A DNA stretch of 64,000 bases from Toxorhynchites rutilus septentrionalis (lineage: Eukaryota; Arthropoda; Insecta; Diptera; Culicidae): the NCBI RefSeq assembly GCF_029784135.1, contig NC_073744.1, positions 109,101,766 through 109,165,765 on the forward strand, given 5' to 3'. Positions 1-10,495 of this stretch are shown in pieces. The notes under the pieces are model-generated. The model did no database searches. It was not told the origin of the DNA and saw only the letters and a list, made by a program, of their open reading frames with translations. Positions within the stretch are counted from its first letter, which is position 1. Each line of letters opens with the position of its first letter. The position numbers were made by a program, and so were the translations under genes.

Positions 1-341
1 CAGACAAACAGAACTCCATTTTTATATATTTATATAGAATAAATGTCAACGATTGTTACATACATTTTTACAACGACAGGAGCATCGTAATAGTATTGGT
101 TTGTAATTTCGAGAATTACTGATTCAAGGATATAATAGCCATAGCTAAAAGTATGTTTTTGAAATATCATCTTTTTTTTTTTGAAATTATCCTCAGTGTG
201 ACACAATATAATATTCATTTTTCTGATGATATACGAGTGTTCAGAACACATTGTCAAGATTTATAACATACTTCCATCCAATGCAATGCAAATTCATGAA
301 ACTTAAAAACCATTTAAATTGATATTCATAATGTTACTTAC

Positions 342-2465
342 AAAGGTGGAATTATTCATGAACACCTTAATATTTATGTTCTGTGCATCGTTGAGAAACA
401 GCGAAGATAACCCTCCATCAGTGTTGACGAACACGAATTCTTGCTCTGAAATGTTGAAAAAAAAACAATATCACCCGTTTTAACAGGAATCAATAAACTT
501 ACTATTCAACCAGGTTCCATTGTTCTCCCTCCATTGATATTGATCACTCTGGACATCGTATAAATGTATTCGTCTTCCATTGAGTCGATTAGATTCGATT
601 TCTGAAATTAACATACAATTTAATAATTACACTATATTTCAATCGTGCAAACATCATAATTGATCAAAATACTAACGCTTGAAAAGTATTCAGAATTGAA
701 ACCAGGAAATCTGGTTTTCGATCTACACGGACGGTTAACCCCTTTCCGTACGATTTAATTTTCAAAAGACCGGACCAAATGCAAACGATTCAATGGGTCA
801 CGCATCGATTGATTTCACTACTCTGCTGAGAGTCTTAGCGCCTTGTGATATGCAAGCGCACCACGAGAGAGACTCGATGTTGTACGTTTTGGCACAATCA
901 CATCACATCGAGTGAGACTCGATGTTGTACGTGAGAAGGTTAAAACCGTTAACTGTTGCCTTTTCAAGCGTTTGTTTATTTCTTTTTTTATATAAATGTT
1001 ATTAATAAACAGCTGAGTGCATAACATGGTTAAGTGAAATTAACGATTGTGTCACGTTTACCTGAAACCCACTCACCCGAACATCCACCCGAATTTCACT
1101 TACCCGATTGCGACAGTTACCCGAACACAGGATTTGCTTGCGAGAGGCCGCCGCTTCCAACGGCGGGTCGGCGGCCGACTCGGATTGCGTCACCTCGGCG
1201 GCTTGGTGCCACCTCATTTCCTTATCCTGGTTTAATGGGGATTTCGCCTCCATTACATTGATCTCAAAATAAATTTCATCAAGAAATAATAAATTCATGA
1301 TAAAAACTGCACTGCGATGGTAAAACGTAAGTACCATTTTTTTCTTATCTATTCATTTAATTTTTTCATTTATTTTTGACATAGAAATACTCTTTCGTTA
1401 AGGGTGCCAAATCGGGAAACAGATCACGTTTTCATGAAATAAAATTTTGGCGATTTACATACCAAACGAATCGGAAATTCCCTAAGATTTGTTTGATATG
1501 CTATATATTATAATCCCATAGTATGTATATGGTTTCAATTATTGAAAATTGGAAGCATACCCATTTCCTCATACATTTGTTCTGTCCATTTGTGTGCTTT
1601 CCCGAACAGAGCTGTCAATAACGAGCAACTTATCGACGAGCAACGAAGGGGAAATCGTGATATGTAAAGTCTCTGTGAACAAAGGAAAAGAAGAAGAACG
1701 AAGGGGAATATTTGCCTAGAGTATAAATAGTGGATCTCGCTGAGGCAAATTTTCATTCTTCGTGAGGAAATCGACTGAACAATATCGTTGCTGGGCGAGT
1801 TGGGCGGCGAGGAATCGAATGACTTTCTCAAGGCAATGGGGGTGGAGGAGTGATATTATGGATAAAGTAAAGTTTTCCTAGGCTCTTTTCGAAGGTTACA
1901 GATGAATGTACTGAAGAAGTTTGAAGTATCAAGTAAGGAAGGAAGGCAAACTTTCAGTATCGTTCTGTATTCAAAGCAATGAATATCGCTTGTTCTTCCT
2001 TGTTTTGCGTCATCACATGTCTTCGTTTCGGATTGAGCTGTGAACGCGACCAAATTACTCGCTCGCTGATGAAATTGCATTAAAGTTCTGAGAAATTGTG
2101 CTCATTTCTGAATGATCTCTTGGCCTTGGCCTTAAAGATAAATACGGAAAGGAAAGAAGACGGCATGTCAATTGTGCCTACTCTAATTTCCGAAAATGAC
2201 ACAGCGAAGTCTTCAACATCTTTTTCGGATTTACTCATTACAATTTCTCATTTTAATTCGTAACTTCGTAACATGAGATTCGACCAAACTCATAATCTGA
2301 TTTGTCGGAATTTTTCATTCTTCATTCCGGTAAACATATTATTCGGGTATATGTTGCATTCGGGTATTTGTTACACTTGGGTGAATGTCATTTGGGTATG
2401 TATTGCATTCGGGTAAATGTGCTCCGGGTAAACGTGTTTCGGGTGAATGACTTTGATGATACAAT

Positions 2466-2537
<72 letters not shown>

Positions 2538-3500
2538 ATTGTATCATCAAAGTTGATGAAAGCATTACGCCAAAAATGTTTGGGTTGACGGGCATGAATT
2601 GCATTAACAGGTCCGACACTGCTTCATTCTTCTCTAGTCCCTATGAATGGGGATAACTCTCATGACATTGACATTGAAATAGTTTTGTTTTTGGGGGTAA
2701 GAACAATATAGTCCAACCGTAAATTTTAAGTTACCGAAACACACAATTATTTTTACATTTTCCGAAACCGTACAATAGTTTTTGTTATTTATAGATCTCC
2801 ATGTTTCCAATATCTCTATATTCTGAACTATGTGATTCCTTCAACAATATACGACATTATGAGAAAAATAGTGCTGTTGACTCTAATTATCATCAAATCA
2901 ATCTTTGCGACACACAAAGTGGTGGGATATGAAAAGGAATAAGAATGATTAACCTAGGATAACAATTCATTGAACATTGAACATTATCACATTGAACAAT
3001 TATATTTGTGTAGAGGTTAACAGTATGCAATAAAATGTTTATAAAGTGTCACTAATTTTTATCTCTCACATTTCTGCACTCAGCTGGAATGAATATTATG
3101 TACACATTGAGAAAAAAAGATTTTGAAAATTAGAAGGAAAAAGCAAACATTCACATTTATAGTATACATACGAAGAAATTAGAATAAAAATGCACCTGGT
3201 GAAAGAAGCAGAATAGAAAATACAATAAGACCCAAAACTGCGGCTATTACTAAAAGAGCTATAAAAATTCCTCTCCAATTTCTTTTTTCGGAAGAAGAAA
3301 CAGTTAGCTCCTATATGAAAAAAAGACATGAAAGTAGATTTTCGTTATATCACTTGTCTCATGTATGTTTATAGAATATGTAGAAATGCATCTGGTGTAT
3401 TGTCAATAGAAGATAGAATCTTTCAAGACGGGTTTACCTCAAACTGTGAGTCCTTTTTATTTCTAACACTTGCATGTCCTGTGCTTTGAACAGTATTCAT
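342..3500 (-). CDS. Dipeptidyl peptidase IV family (DPP6/DPP10-like) membrane protein, first four coding exons
   Basis: Four exons were read by hand: 3500-3438 (ATG, 21 codons), 3310-3196, 601-503 and 445-342. Each intron begins GT and ends AG, and the codon phases match across all three joins, giving 126 residues. Residues 22-59 hold a short cytosolic tail followed by RNWRGIFIALLVI and a hydrophobic run ending LLLSP. This is the tail plus single signal-anchor arrangement of DPP6/DPP10 and insect DPP4-like proteins. The next exons (RIHLYDVQ, NNGTWLNKQEFVFVN, KVFMNNSTF) resemble the first strands of the family beta-propeller. Family knowledge: these are type II plasma-membrane proteins; some are serine dipeptidases and some are inactive potassium-channel partners. 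The catalytic domain lies outside the window, so activity cannot be judged. The second intron is about 2.6 kb and full of repeats. No obvious next exon was found in 1-341. Confidence 0.82.
731..950. repeat. Putative MITE with imperfect terminal inverted repeats, in the host gene intron
   Basis: The left end reads ACGGTTAACCCCTTTCCGTAC, and the reverse complement of the right end reads AACGGTTTTAACCTTCTCACGTAC, so the ends form an imperfect inverted repeat of about 22 bp. The motif AGACTCGATGTTGTACGT occurs twice near the right end. No coding potential is seen. No clear target duplication was found, so this is only a candidate. Confidence 0.4.
1063..1130. repeat. ACCCGAA-type degenerate minisatellite
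   Basis: Several spaced repeats of CACCCGAA or TACCCGAA occur here. They are the reverse complement of the TTCGGGT repeats at 2325-2448. A GC-rich stretch (about 1140-1215) follows. No gene is supported. Confidence 0.5.
1721..1935 (+). repeat. Older relative of the short retroposon at 26184, here with a TATA box upstream
   Basis: From about 1751 the sequence tracks the insertion at 26184-26391 (ATCGTTGCTGG, GGCGGCGAGG, TTTCTCAAGGCAA, then GATGAATG...GAAGTTTGAAGT). A TATAAAT box at 1722-1728 lies about 29 bp before the point where similarity starts, the spacing of a Pol II promoter to its start site. The 26184 copy starts without that box. A hairpin-like GGCTCTTTTCGAAGG occurs at about 1882-1896 and recalls a histone 3' stem-loop, but identity as a histone gene is not supported. 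Confidence 0.4.
2325..2448. repeat. TTCGGGT-type degenerate minisatellite
   Basis: About seven repeats of the form TTCGGGTAAATGT occur at 15-18 bp spacing, directly left of the (TA)n hairpin. The same motif lies in reverse orientation at 1063-1130. Confidence 0.6.
2450..2553. repeat. (TA)n tract flanked by perfect 20-bp inverted arms
   Basis: The arm ACTTTGATGATACAATCTTA (2450-2469) is repeated exactly in reverse complement at 2534-2553, with about 64 bp of pure TA between. The whole unit could extrude as a cruciform. It lies within intron 2 of the host gene. Confidence 0.85.
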
Positions 3501-5522
3501 CACTACACGATTTCAATACAAGAACGATTATTCATCAATCTTTCTCACTGTGCTCGAATCAACTTTAGTTTTATCACACCACTGCCCTCGAAATTCTGAA
3601 TATCATATTCACTACTTTAATTCCCCTGCCATTTCATTGAGAAGTCAAATAATTAACCTTTTTCTTATTCTGAAGGTGTTTCATCACAAAGACCACTCAA
3701 CTATATTCAAAGAAAATGCACGGACACTTTCTCGATAACAGGTACCATTCTTCTACATTTCCGAGGAACATTGGTAGTAAACATTATTTCGAAATTGTTT
3801 CCTACAATAAGGAGAAATCATTTTCCATATTCGATTTATTTCGAACTCATTTTCTTTAATAAGAGAAAATACGAAATCTGTGTGAAACAAAACGCTGTGT
3901 GGTAGAGAGCGTGTAAATCTATGAAACATATAGAAACAACGACAGACTCACTGCGCTGCTATCACGGAAAAATTGTCATGCGTGATAAGGCGCCTCCAAC
4001 CACCCTTTTCTCTCGGGCAGGGTCGAATTTATCTTCACTCGAATGATATCGATATTGAACGTCACAACTATCGTGAAAAACGAATCTAACGAAAATAGCA
4101 TTAACTGAACCACCCTAGCTCCTCATTTTTGAGCCTCAGTTGAGCTGAAGGCTTTTTTTGTCTGTTTACTCGAAGATCTAATCATCAAGTTGCGATAAAT
4201 AAATACCATCTTGATTAATATTTGACAGCGTCCTTGATTATATCGATCATCCACCTAACATGTTTTGCAACATAAGAAGATGTAACATTTTGTTCAAAAA
4301 GGAAACGAGGGTTGTGCTCGTACCCCTGTGATTTAAATTATAACCAGTCGTTTTCTGAACATCTTTTTTGAAAAAAAGCTCTCACCAGATCGATGCTTGC
4401 CTGCGGACTAACTCAAGTGAATTTTTTTGATTTTACCTTCATCAGCGAACCAGACACTGTTAGCCTTTTTGAGCCTACATAATTGACCATCATCACGAAC
4501 CGTTCATCATGAAACTGGATGCTCAATGCAACTCAATGGTCACGTTCGATTGCGAATCTTCTCCTGAATTTCTGGCTTTGTGGCTACGTCGCAGTGAACA
4601 ACTACTTGTCGATCATCGACTGGCCACAAATTTTGGCCGGAGACTTTGTAGACGCATTTCTATGCCAAGTGCGTTTCTATGACTAATTATATGATATTGT
4701 GTTACTTTTAAAAGGTATTCAACTGTAATAAAAGTACCTAGAGTTTTGATGGCGATCGCTGTTCCTTTGTCTTACTTTTTGATGTTCTTCGTTCTTCTCC
4801 AAAAAATTTGGCGAATGGTAATTCAATGGGACGAAAAAATCACTGGTCAATTATTCGAAGGATAGCGAATAGAATTAGCGATCGCAATTGTAAGTTTTAA
4901 GTCGAGAACGTTGGAATGCGAAAGAGTTTAAGAGCTCAAACCAATATAACACTCCAATACTCGCGCATAGGTCTGTGAGACCGAGAAATCAATAATTCGT
5001 TCATTTCTCAGAAAACATCAACACTACGACTTTGCGAGTCGTAGGGGATTTCTATCACTTTTTTACCATTTTCAGTTCGAGACACCGACGCGAGTATAGG
5101 AATAATTTTTATTTTTTTGTCACCGGATTGAACACATCCATATATTATTCGTCGTTAGATTCATACGTGCAAAAGTAAAATATAAATGTTCGACTTAGTT
5201 GTTCACTAAATACAATGGTCACAAATATACACACTTGTGAAAGAATTGCACTTGCGGGAGACTTGTAAACTGTAAACTATAAACTAATCGGTGGCTTATG
5301 GTTATTTTTTATAGTTACAGTTTCGGGGATGGTTATTTTACAGCTGAAAAATATCGACGTGAAAACAAGTCGCAGGAAGTTCCTAGAAATCCTTTTATAT
5401 CATCTTTTATGTCCATCAAAAAACAGGCATTAAGTTTTTGTTAACCAAGAACACAGAAACATAAAATATTAGAAATATGAAAACTTGAAATTCCAGAACC
5501 TTTATCATCTGGTGACTATCTA
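3501..5522. other. 5' flank of the host gene; no gene recognised
   Basis: Mostly AT-rich sequence without a convincing ORF. It should contain the 5' UTR and promoter of the minus-strand gene that starts at 3500, but no core promoter could be fixed. A possible transposase scar is listed separately at 4384-4460. Confidence 0.5.
4384..4460 (-). pseudogene. Possible scar of a Tc1/mariner-type transposase
   Basis: One reverse frame reads VWFADEGKI, similar to the catalytic-Asp block (FxDE) of IS630/Tc1/mariner transposases. The frame stops shortly after, and the flanks are not clearly transposase-like. This is a weak call based on one motif. Confidence 0.28.
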
Positions 5523-6017
5523 ACAGTTCTGCTGAAAAATTTATAACGTTACACAGTAAAACAATTTTTTTTTGCAACATTTAATTTTATCATTCAACAT
5601 AATTTCCTTCGAGGGCGATACAGCGATTATAGCTATCTTGCAACTTGATACCATTTTTATAGTACTCTTTCGGGTTTTCCTCAAAATAGGCCCCAGATTC
5701 GGTAATCACTTCATCATCGGTCTTAAATTTCTTGCCAGCGAGTATTCTCTTCAGGTCTACAAACAGAAAATAGTCGCTGGGGGCCAGATCTAGAGAATAC
5801 GGTGGATGCGGAAGCAATTCGAAGCCCAATTCATGCAGTTTTGCCATTTCATTGATTTGTGATTTTTCCATTTTTTCACAATAACAAAAGTTGCTTCACT
5901 CTCAACTCATGAACCAATCAACCGATTGCTGAAAGATGGTATTTTGTGATACTCAAGTAGATTTTTGAAGGAGGTGCCATCTAGACGTCAACGTTATGAT
6001 CTTTTCAGCCGAACTGT
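5523..6017 (-). mobile_element. Internally deleted mariner-family element
   Basis: The ends form a terminal inverted repeat of about 28 bp: the left begins ACAGTTCTGCTGAAAA and the right, reversed, ACAGTTCGGCTGAAAA, each followed by a conserved ATAACGTT. TA dinucleotides flank both sides (5521-5522 and 6018-6019), the mariner target duplication. At 495 bp it is far below the usual 1.3 kb and keeps only the two ends of the transposase gene. Confidence 0.8.
5590..5871 (-). pseudogene. Mariner transposase remnant (C-terminal, fused to a short N-terminus)
   Basis: The 93-residue reading frame begins MEKSQ and then jumps to the C-terminal block LLPHPPYSLDLAPSDYFLF, which contains the third catalytic Asp region of mariner transposases. 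It ends with the typical C-terminal IALEGNYVE block. About 250 residues, including the helix-turn-helix and the first two catalytic Asp residues, are missing. It therefore cannot be an active transposase, although the frame through the deletion is open. It lies inside the inverted repeats of the 5523-6017 element. Confidence 0.8.
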
Positions 6018-6061
6018 TACATACATACACACTGCTACATACTTCACTTAATTTTGGCTAA

Positions 6062-6890
6062 ATGGCTGCTTGGTTGGTTGAAGAATTGAAAAAATATCCC
6101 ATAACTCACGGTAAAAATGTCAACAATTCGTTTGAGTTGGTAGACCATTTGAAAGGATTCGAGGTTAGGCGAGGGGAAATTCTGGTGTCGTTCAATGTTA
6201 CAGCTCTTTTTCCGAACGTGCCAGTAACAGAGGCGGTAGAAAGTTTGCGCAAACATATGGAACGGAAACGCGTACCACCCAATCAGATCGGAGCATATCT
6301 TTTGGTAACGAAAACCTGTATGAATCAGAACTTCTTTTCGTTCAGGGGAAAATTCTACAAGCAAACGTTTGGTCTCAGTATGGGTAGCAAGCTACCGCCA
6401 CTCCTGGCGGAGGTTTTCATGAAAGATTTTGAAACAGAGTTGGCGAAAGAAAAATTCTTCCCTCGAATGTGGAGACGCTATGTAGATGACATCTTCGCAG
6501 TTGTGAAAGAACGCTACTTGAAGCAGACGTTGGAGTTGTTGAATTCCCGACATAGGACGATTAAGTTTACCGTCGAAAAAGAAAAAGACGGTACACTTCC
6601 TTTTCTGGACCTGTACATCACCCGGAAGGAAGATAATCGACTAAAGTTTGGGATATACCGTAAACCAACGTCTACGGATAGATATATAACTTCCGACTCT
6701 AATCACTTCGGCGCACAAAAACAAGCAGCCTTCCACTCCATGGTGTATCGTCTCCTCAACATACCAATGGAGAGAGATGATTACATAGCGGAAAAAATAG
6801 AATCTACCATGCTGCAGAGCTGAATGGGTACGAGAGATGTTTTGTGGAGAAAATCCTTCGGAAACACGAGAGGAAGAAATGGAGAAAAAA
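6062..6890 (+). pseudogene. Penelope-like retroelement reverse transcriptase fragment
   Basis: The 253-residue frame (6062-6823) matches the Penelope-type RT layout: SFNVTALFPNVPV (motif A), FRGKFYKQTFGLSMGS with LLAEVFMKDFE (motif B), RRYVDDIFAVV (motif C with the YVDD catalytic pair) and LPFLDLYI. After the stop the next frame continues the protein (AAELNGYERCFVEK), so there is a +1 frameshift near 6815. A second shift is likely at the start, where LAKW is read in another frame. No GIY-YIG endonuclease is present. The fragment ends where HistE copy X begins at 6891, so X landed in this element. Confidence 0.82.
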
Positions 6891-7067
6891 GACAGGTGGG
6901 TAATGTCGGGGACATAACCGGAGTGACGTAGGACTATACAAGGGGGACAGCTTTTGTTAAATATATATTTTAAATATATTGTTTTATTTTGTTCTCCTAC
7001 GTGAATATCTACCTATCTACCTGAAATATGGATTAGTTTACTGTTTACTCTTTATGAGCATGTTGGG

Positions 7068-7083
7068 AGTTCTGAAAAGAACC
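7068..7083 (-). other. Histone-type 3' stem-loop
   Basis: The minus strand reads GGTTCTTTTCAGAACT, close to the metazoan histone mRNA consensus GGYYYTTYTNARRRCC, in the same HistE position as 28232 and 61230. Confidence 0.6.
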
Positions 7084-7876
7084 TTTGATGTTGTGTTTTT
7101 GGGTTTTTTTACAAACTTTCTCATTTTTTTTCTCAAGTTGATTCTTGATTTTTTTCTGAAGGTTTTGTACTTATTAAATGTTCAACGCCGGACATCTTTC
7201 GGCGTATGCACATATCGTACAATCAAAATGATGGCTGTGATAGGGAATGCATAGGTGGTCATCAGCTCATTTCCTATCATATAATTCACTATTGAGCACA
7301 TTACCGTCCCTTAAACTGTGGTTTCGGAGACGAATGAATTGTAAGATTTGAATCTCCGCAAACAAAGTAAATAAAAATGAAAAAGAACTGAGGTTTTGGA
7401 GACGAACCGTACGATCTGTCGAGAAATAGACGAGCTATAAGCGTTCTGAAAAAACCAACAGTAAATACAGGGACGGATGACCTTCGGATTAAAGTCCTTT
7501 AAAATAAGAACAAAGCAGCAGGAAATGCATAGCTCATCATATTGCTTCTTAGTTATGTTTCTATACAATGCAGATGTAACGTCAGTCAATTTTCAACATC
7601 AGTTATCAACATCACTTATCAACCAAAGAAAGCAGTTCTTGCTACCGATAAAATTCGTTAATGCCATCATGCATACAATGTGTTGTAATTTGAAGCCACT
7701 TTCAATTCGGAAACCATGCATAGGTTTGTGAAAACTGAATGATCAATTTAAAAGTCCCCAGCCACCAATAAGTTCGAAAACAGGCATAAACAAAATAATT
7801 CAGTTCATATTATGTCACTTTAGAATGCATTGATATTGTGAATAACTTTTAATAACTCTTCTTTGAATGGTTTAAT

Positions 7877-7892
7877 GGCCCTGAAAAGCGCC
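7877..7892 (-). other. Histone-type 3' stem-loop of the H2A remnant
   Basis: The minus strand reads GGCGCTTTTCAGGGCC, a histone 3' hairpin with one stem mismatch. It lies about 140 bp downstream of the H2A-like segment and recurs at the equivalent point of every copy. Confidence 0.65.
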
Positions 7893-8029
7893 GTGTTTTA
7901 CGGTGGCTGATTTTGCCACCAAAGCAGTATGTATAAACAAACTTTTTCCTTCTTCTACCTGCTGCCGTTTTGCGATTGCGTTTGCCACTCGCTGAAACTA
8001 GTTGTTGCCACCGAACCGAATGTGGTATG

Positions 8030-8250
8030 TTCTTATTGTCGTGAACAGCTTTGCAAGCCAACTCGAGCACTCCGGCGGCCGAAACTCTATAACCGCTGTT
8101 AGGTATACTGGTGCTTCGGCACCAATCCGTTCGGCCTAGTTACCCTTGCGGAGCAATCAGTGAATGCGACCAACAGGGAACTGCAAACCTGCATGGTTCG
8201 AGTGGGACTTTGCCTTTCACTTAACTTGTCCTCCTTTGCCGCGTCCACAC
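8030..8250 (-). pseudogene. Histone H2A pseudogene (second H2A of HistE copy X)
   Basis: Read on the minus strand, the segments GKGGQVK, KAKSHSNHAGLQFPVG, LLRKGN, PVYLTAVIEF and LELACKAVHDNKN follow histone H2A residues 2 to about 75 in order. They are broken by in-frame stops and small indels, and the start codon is lost. The C-terminal third is replaced by unrelated sequence that also recurs in other copies. Upstream (8250-8480) is a promoter-like block whose TATA is degraded, adjoining the point where A1 inserted. It is not a functional histone gene. Confidence 0.8.
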
Positions 8251-9026
8251 GTCCACGTTGCTGCTTGTGTTGCTTTGTTGATTTGATGCGATGCGATGTG
8301 AAACGATGTCATACAACCACACTGATTTACGGTTTGAAATAGAATGATATATTTTTCAGCGGGTCTGCGCGTTTTGTACTTTAGCGGTACACGCTCACAG
8401 GATAGAGACAAATCGGCAGACTCAGCCAAAGGGGCGAGTCTAACGAGACGAACGAATGAGCGTTAAAAGGCAGCGATGGCAAAAAAAAAAAATATCATAC
8501 TGATTTTAACCTCCGACCGAGAAGGTCGCTTTTATTTTCAGCTTAGCAGTTGGACGTTTTGGACAAGCGGACTAGGACGTCCCCCCCCGGCGTTTTCGAA
8601 AGGAGCGATTTCATCGGTTTTAGTGTGGCAGCAGAAAAAGAAGCAGGAAACAACAGTTCGTTTCGACCGTGAGGAACGGGCGCCTACCGGTGAACCGGAA
8701 AAGCGCGCGCTTTTGCGGCGTCACTGACGCCACGCCCCCTTTTTCTTTTCTGGCAGTGTTGCCAATTTTAAAAGTAGTGCTTAGTGTTTACAAAATAAAA
8801 TAAAATTTAAAAAGAAGACGCACGCGTACGGACTGTGAAGTGACAAGAGGGAATAATTCCAAAAGTTTACCCGCGATATTGGTGGTTTTTCAAGTGCTCT
8901 TGTATAAAAAGTAGTATCTTCTGGGAACATATCCCCAAGTGTCAAGCCCTCACAAGAATAACTCAGTGCTTTAGTGCAAAGTGAAACCCACTTGTCGGCT
9001 ATACCTAGGGTGTAGCCGACAACAAA

Positions 9027-10460
9027 ATGGCTTCCAGTAGCTCCGGGCCTCCTCAAGGCCGGGCTACAAACCTGTACGAAGGGAAACCTACCCAACGTAC
9101 CTCCCCAAAGTGGGCCGACCCACTCAACGGCAATTTGCAGATTCTGCTCCTTCGTGCAACAGGAGAGAACGTGATCCCTTCCAATCCGTTCATAGTTAGT
9201 AAAACTATCTCCAACGTTGCGGGGGATAAATTTAACAGCGCGAGACCACAACGAGACGAAAAAAAGAGGACGCAGTATATTCTTACAACCAAGGACAAGG
9301 ATATTATTGGTAAGCTCCTTTCAATAACTAAATTGATAGATGAAACCCCTGTTGAAGTTATCTTTCACCCAACATTAAATCAACGCAAATGCGTTGTCAC
9401 TTGCCGTGATGTCATTGACATCAAAGAATCCGTACTGGTTACTGAGCTTTCCGATCAAGGTGTGATCGATGTCAAGCGTATTACCAGGAAGGATAACAAC
9501 ATTGTTGTCCCAACGGCAACCTTAATTTTGACCATTCGTGGAACGGTTGTTCCCGATTTCATTTATTTCGGGTTCATCCGAGTCGGGACTAGAAACTTCT
9601 ACCCTAATCCCATGCAGTGCTACAAATGCTATAAATTTGGGCATACGACCAAGCGATGCAAGCGCGAAAATCCGCTTTGCAGAAACTGCGGCCAAGAACA
9701 TCTGGAACAAAAAACAGAAGCAAACATAGTTTGCAATGCTTCAGCTTTTTGTGTCAACTGCCAAGGAAACCACTCCTCTTCCAGTAGGAATTGTCCCGTA
9801 TGGCAAAATGAAAATAAAATTACCAGAATCCGAATCGATAATGGAATTTCACACAAAGAGGCAAAGGAACAGTTTCAACTACAAAACAATGGCTCTTCAT
9901 TCGCAAGTGTTCTGCAAAACAGACTCACCAACTTGCAAAAGCCAGCACCCACATGTAACTGCAAATGTAACTGCGCCTCGGCCGTTTCGGCCACTTCTAG
10001 TCGCGAAAGCACCCCCCCAAATGACACTACATTCGATACAACCATGACAGATTCAACAACTGGTAGTTCATCAACTGAATCCGAAAGCGAATCAGTCATT
10101 TCTATGGATACGTCTGATGTTCCAAACAAAAACAAAAACAAAAGAAAAATAACTAAAGGATCATCCTCAGAGTCAGATCAAAAATCTGAAGATGAGACCC
10201 AAACAAACAAGGACAAGAAAAGAACTAAGAATGAACAAAGACAGACACCAACAACAAATAACAATACAACCCCAACAGAAAACAACAACAACAACAACAC
10301 ATATCAAACAAAAAACAACAATAACAACAACAGAAACGCACATTCAACAAAAAACAACACAAACACAACAAACACTCCAAAGACTTCTACACCAAACAAA
10401 AACAACACCAATACCTCAAAGAAAGCTTCTCTTTCCAAGGGTAAAGGACCATCGAACTAA
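9027..10460 (+). CDS. A1 ORF1: gag-like nucleic-acid-binding protein
   Basis: A 477-residue intact ORF. Family knowledge: ORF1 proteins of I-type elements bind the element RNA and form the RNP. Three zinc knuckles lie at about residues 198-260 (CYKCYKFGHTTKRC, CRNCGQEH, CVNCQGNHSSSSRNC). Upstream is a conserved alpha/beta region (TPVEVIFHPTLNQRKC, IDVKRI). Downstream comes a CxCxC segment (CNCKCNC), an acidic/Ser-rich stretch (SESESESV) and a long Asn/Thr/Lys tail of low complexity. The ATG follows a CAAC-rich leader, and A2 starts at the same MASSSSGPP. Stop TAA is at 10458-10460; ORF2 is in another frame about 36 bp on. Confidence 0.9.
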   Translation: MASSSSGPPQGRATNLYEGKPTQRTSPKWADPLNGNLQILLLRATGENVIPSNPFIVSKTISNVAGDKFNSARPQRDEKKRTQYILTTKDKDIIGKLLSITKLIDETPVEVIFHPTLNQRKCVVTCRDVIDIKESVLVTELSDQGVIDVKRITRKDNNIVVPTATLILTIRGTVVPDFIYFGFIRVGTRNFYPNPMQCYKCYKFGHTTKRCKRENPLCRNCGQEHLEQKTEANIVCNASAFCVNCQGNHSSSSRNCPVWQNENKITRIRIDNGISHKEAKEQFQLQNNGSSFASVLQNRLTNLQKPAPTCNCKCNCASAVSATSSRESTPPNDTTFDTTMTDSTTGSSSTESESESVISMDTSDVPNKNKNKRKITKGSSSESDQKSEDETQTNKDKKRTKNEQRQTPTTNNNTTPTENNNNNNTYQTKNNNNNNRNAHSTKNNTNTTNTPKTSTPNKNNTNTSKKASLSKGKGPSN

Positions 10461-10495
10461 TTCTCTTTGAATAGTTCAAACATACACACAATTAA

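Larger units (their letters stand above)
6891..8487 (-). mobile_element. HistE copy X, right-end half
   Basis: Reverse orientation. It begins with the HistE right end (GACAGGTGGGTAATGTCGGG), followed by the conserved TATATTTTAAATATATTG block. A histone-type stem-loop is at 7068-7083. About 7085-7745 is poorly shared with other copies and holds one tail-like motif (GAGACGAATGAATTG at about 7327). After it come a second stem-loop at 7877-7892, a decayed H2A and the H2A promoter. The copy breaks at the A1 insertion in an A-run and resumes at 38254. Confidence 0.72.

Noticed and set aside
1002..1337. Minus-strand 111-residue ORF in the host intron
   Set aside because: It reads through the ACCCGAA repeat and a GC-rich patch, with no recognisable domain or splice context.
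2302..2556. 84-residue ORF ending in a Tyr-Ile repeat
   Set aside because: It is translation of the TTCGGGT repeat and the (TA)n tract, not a gene.
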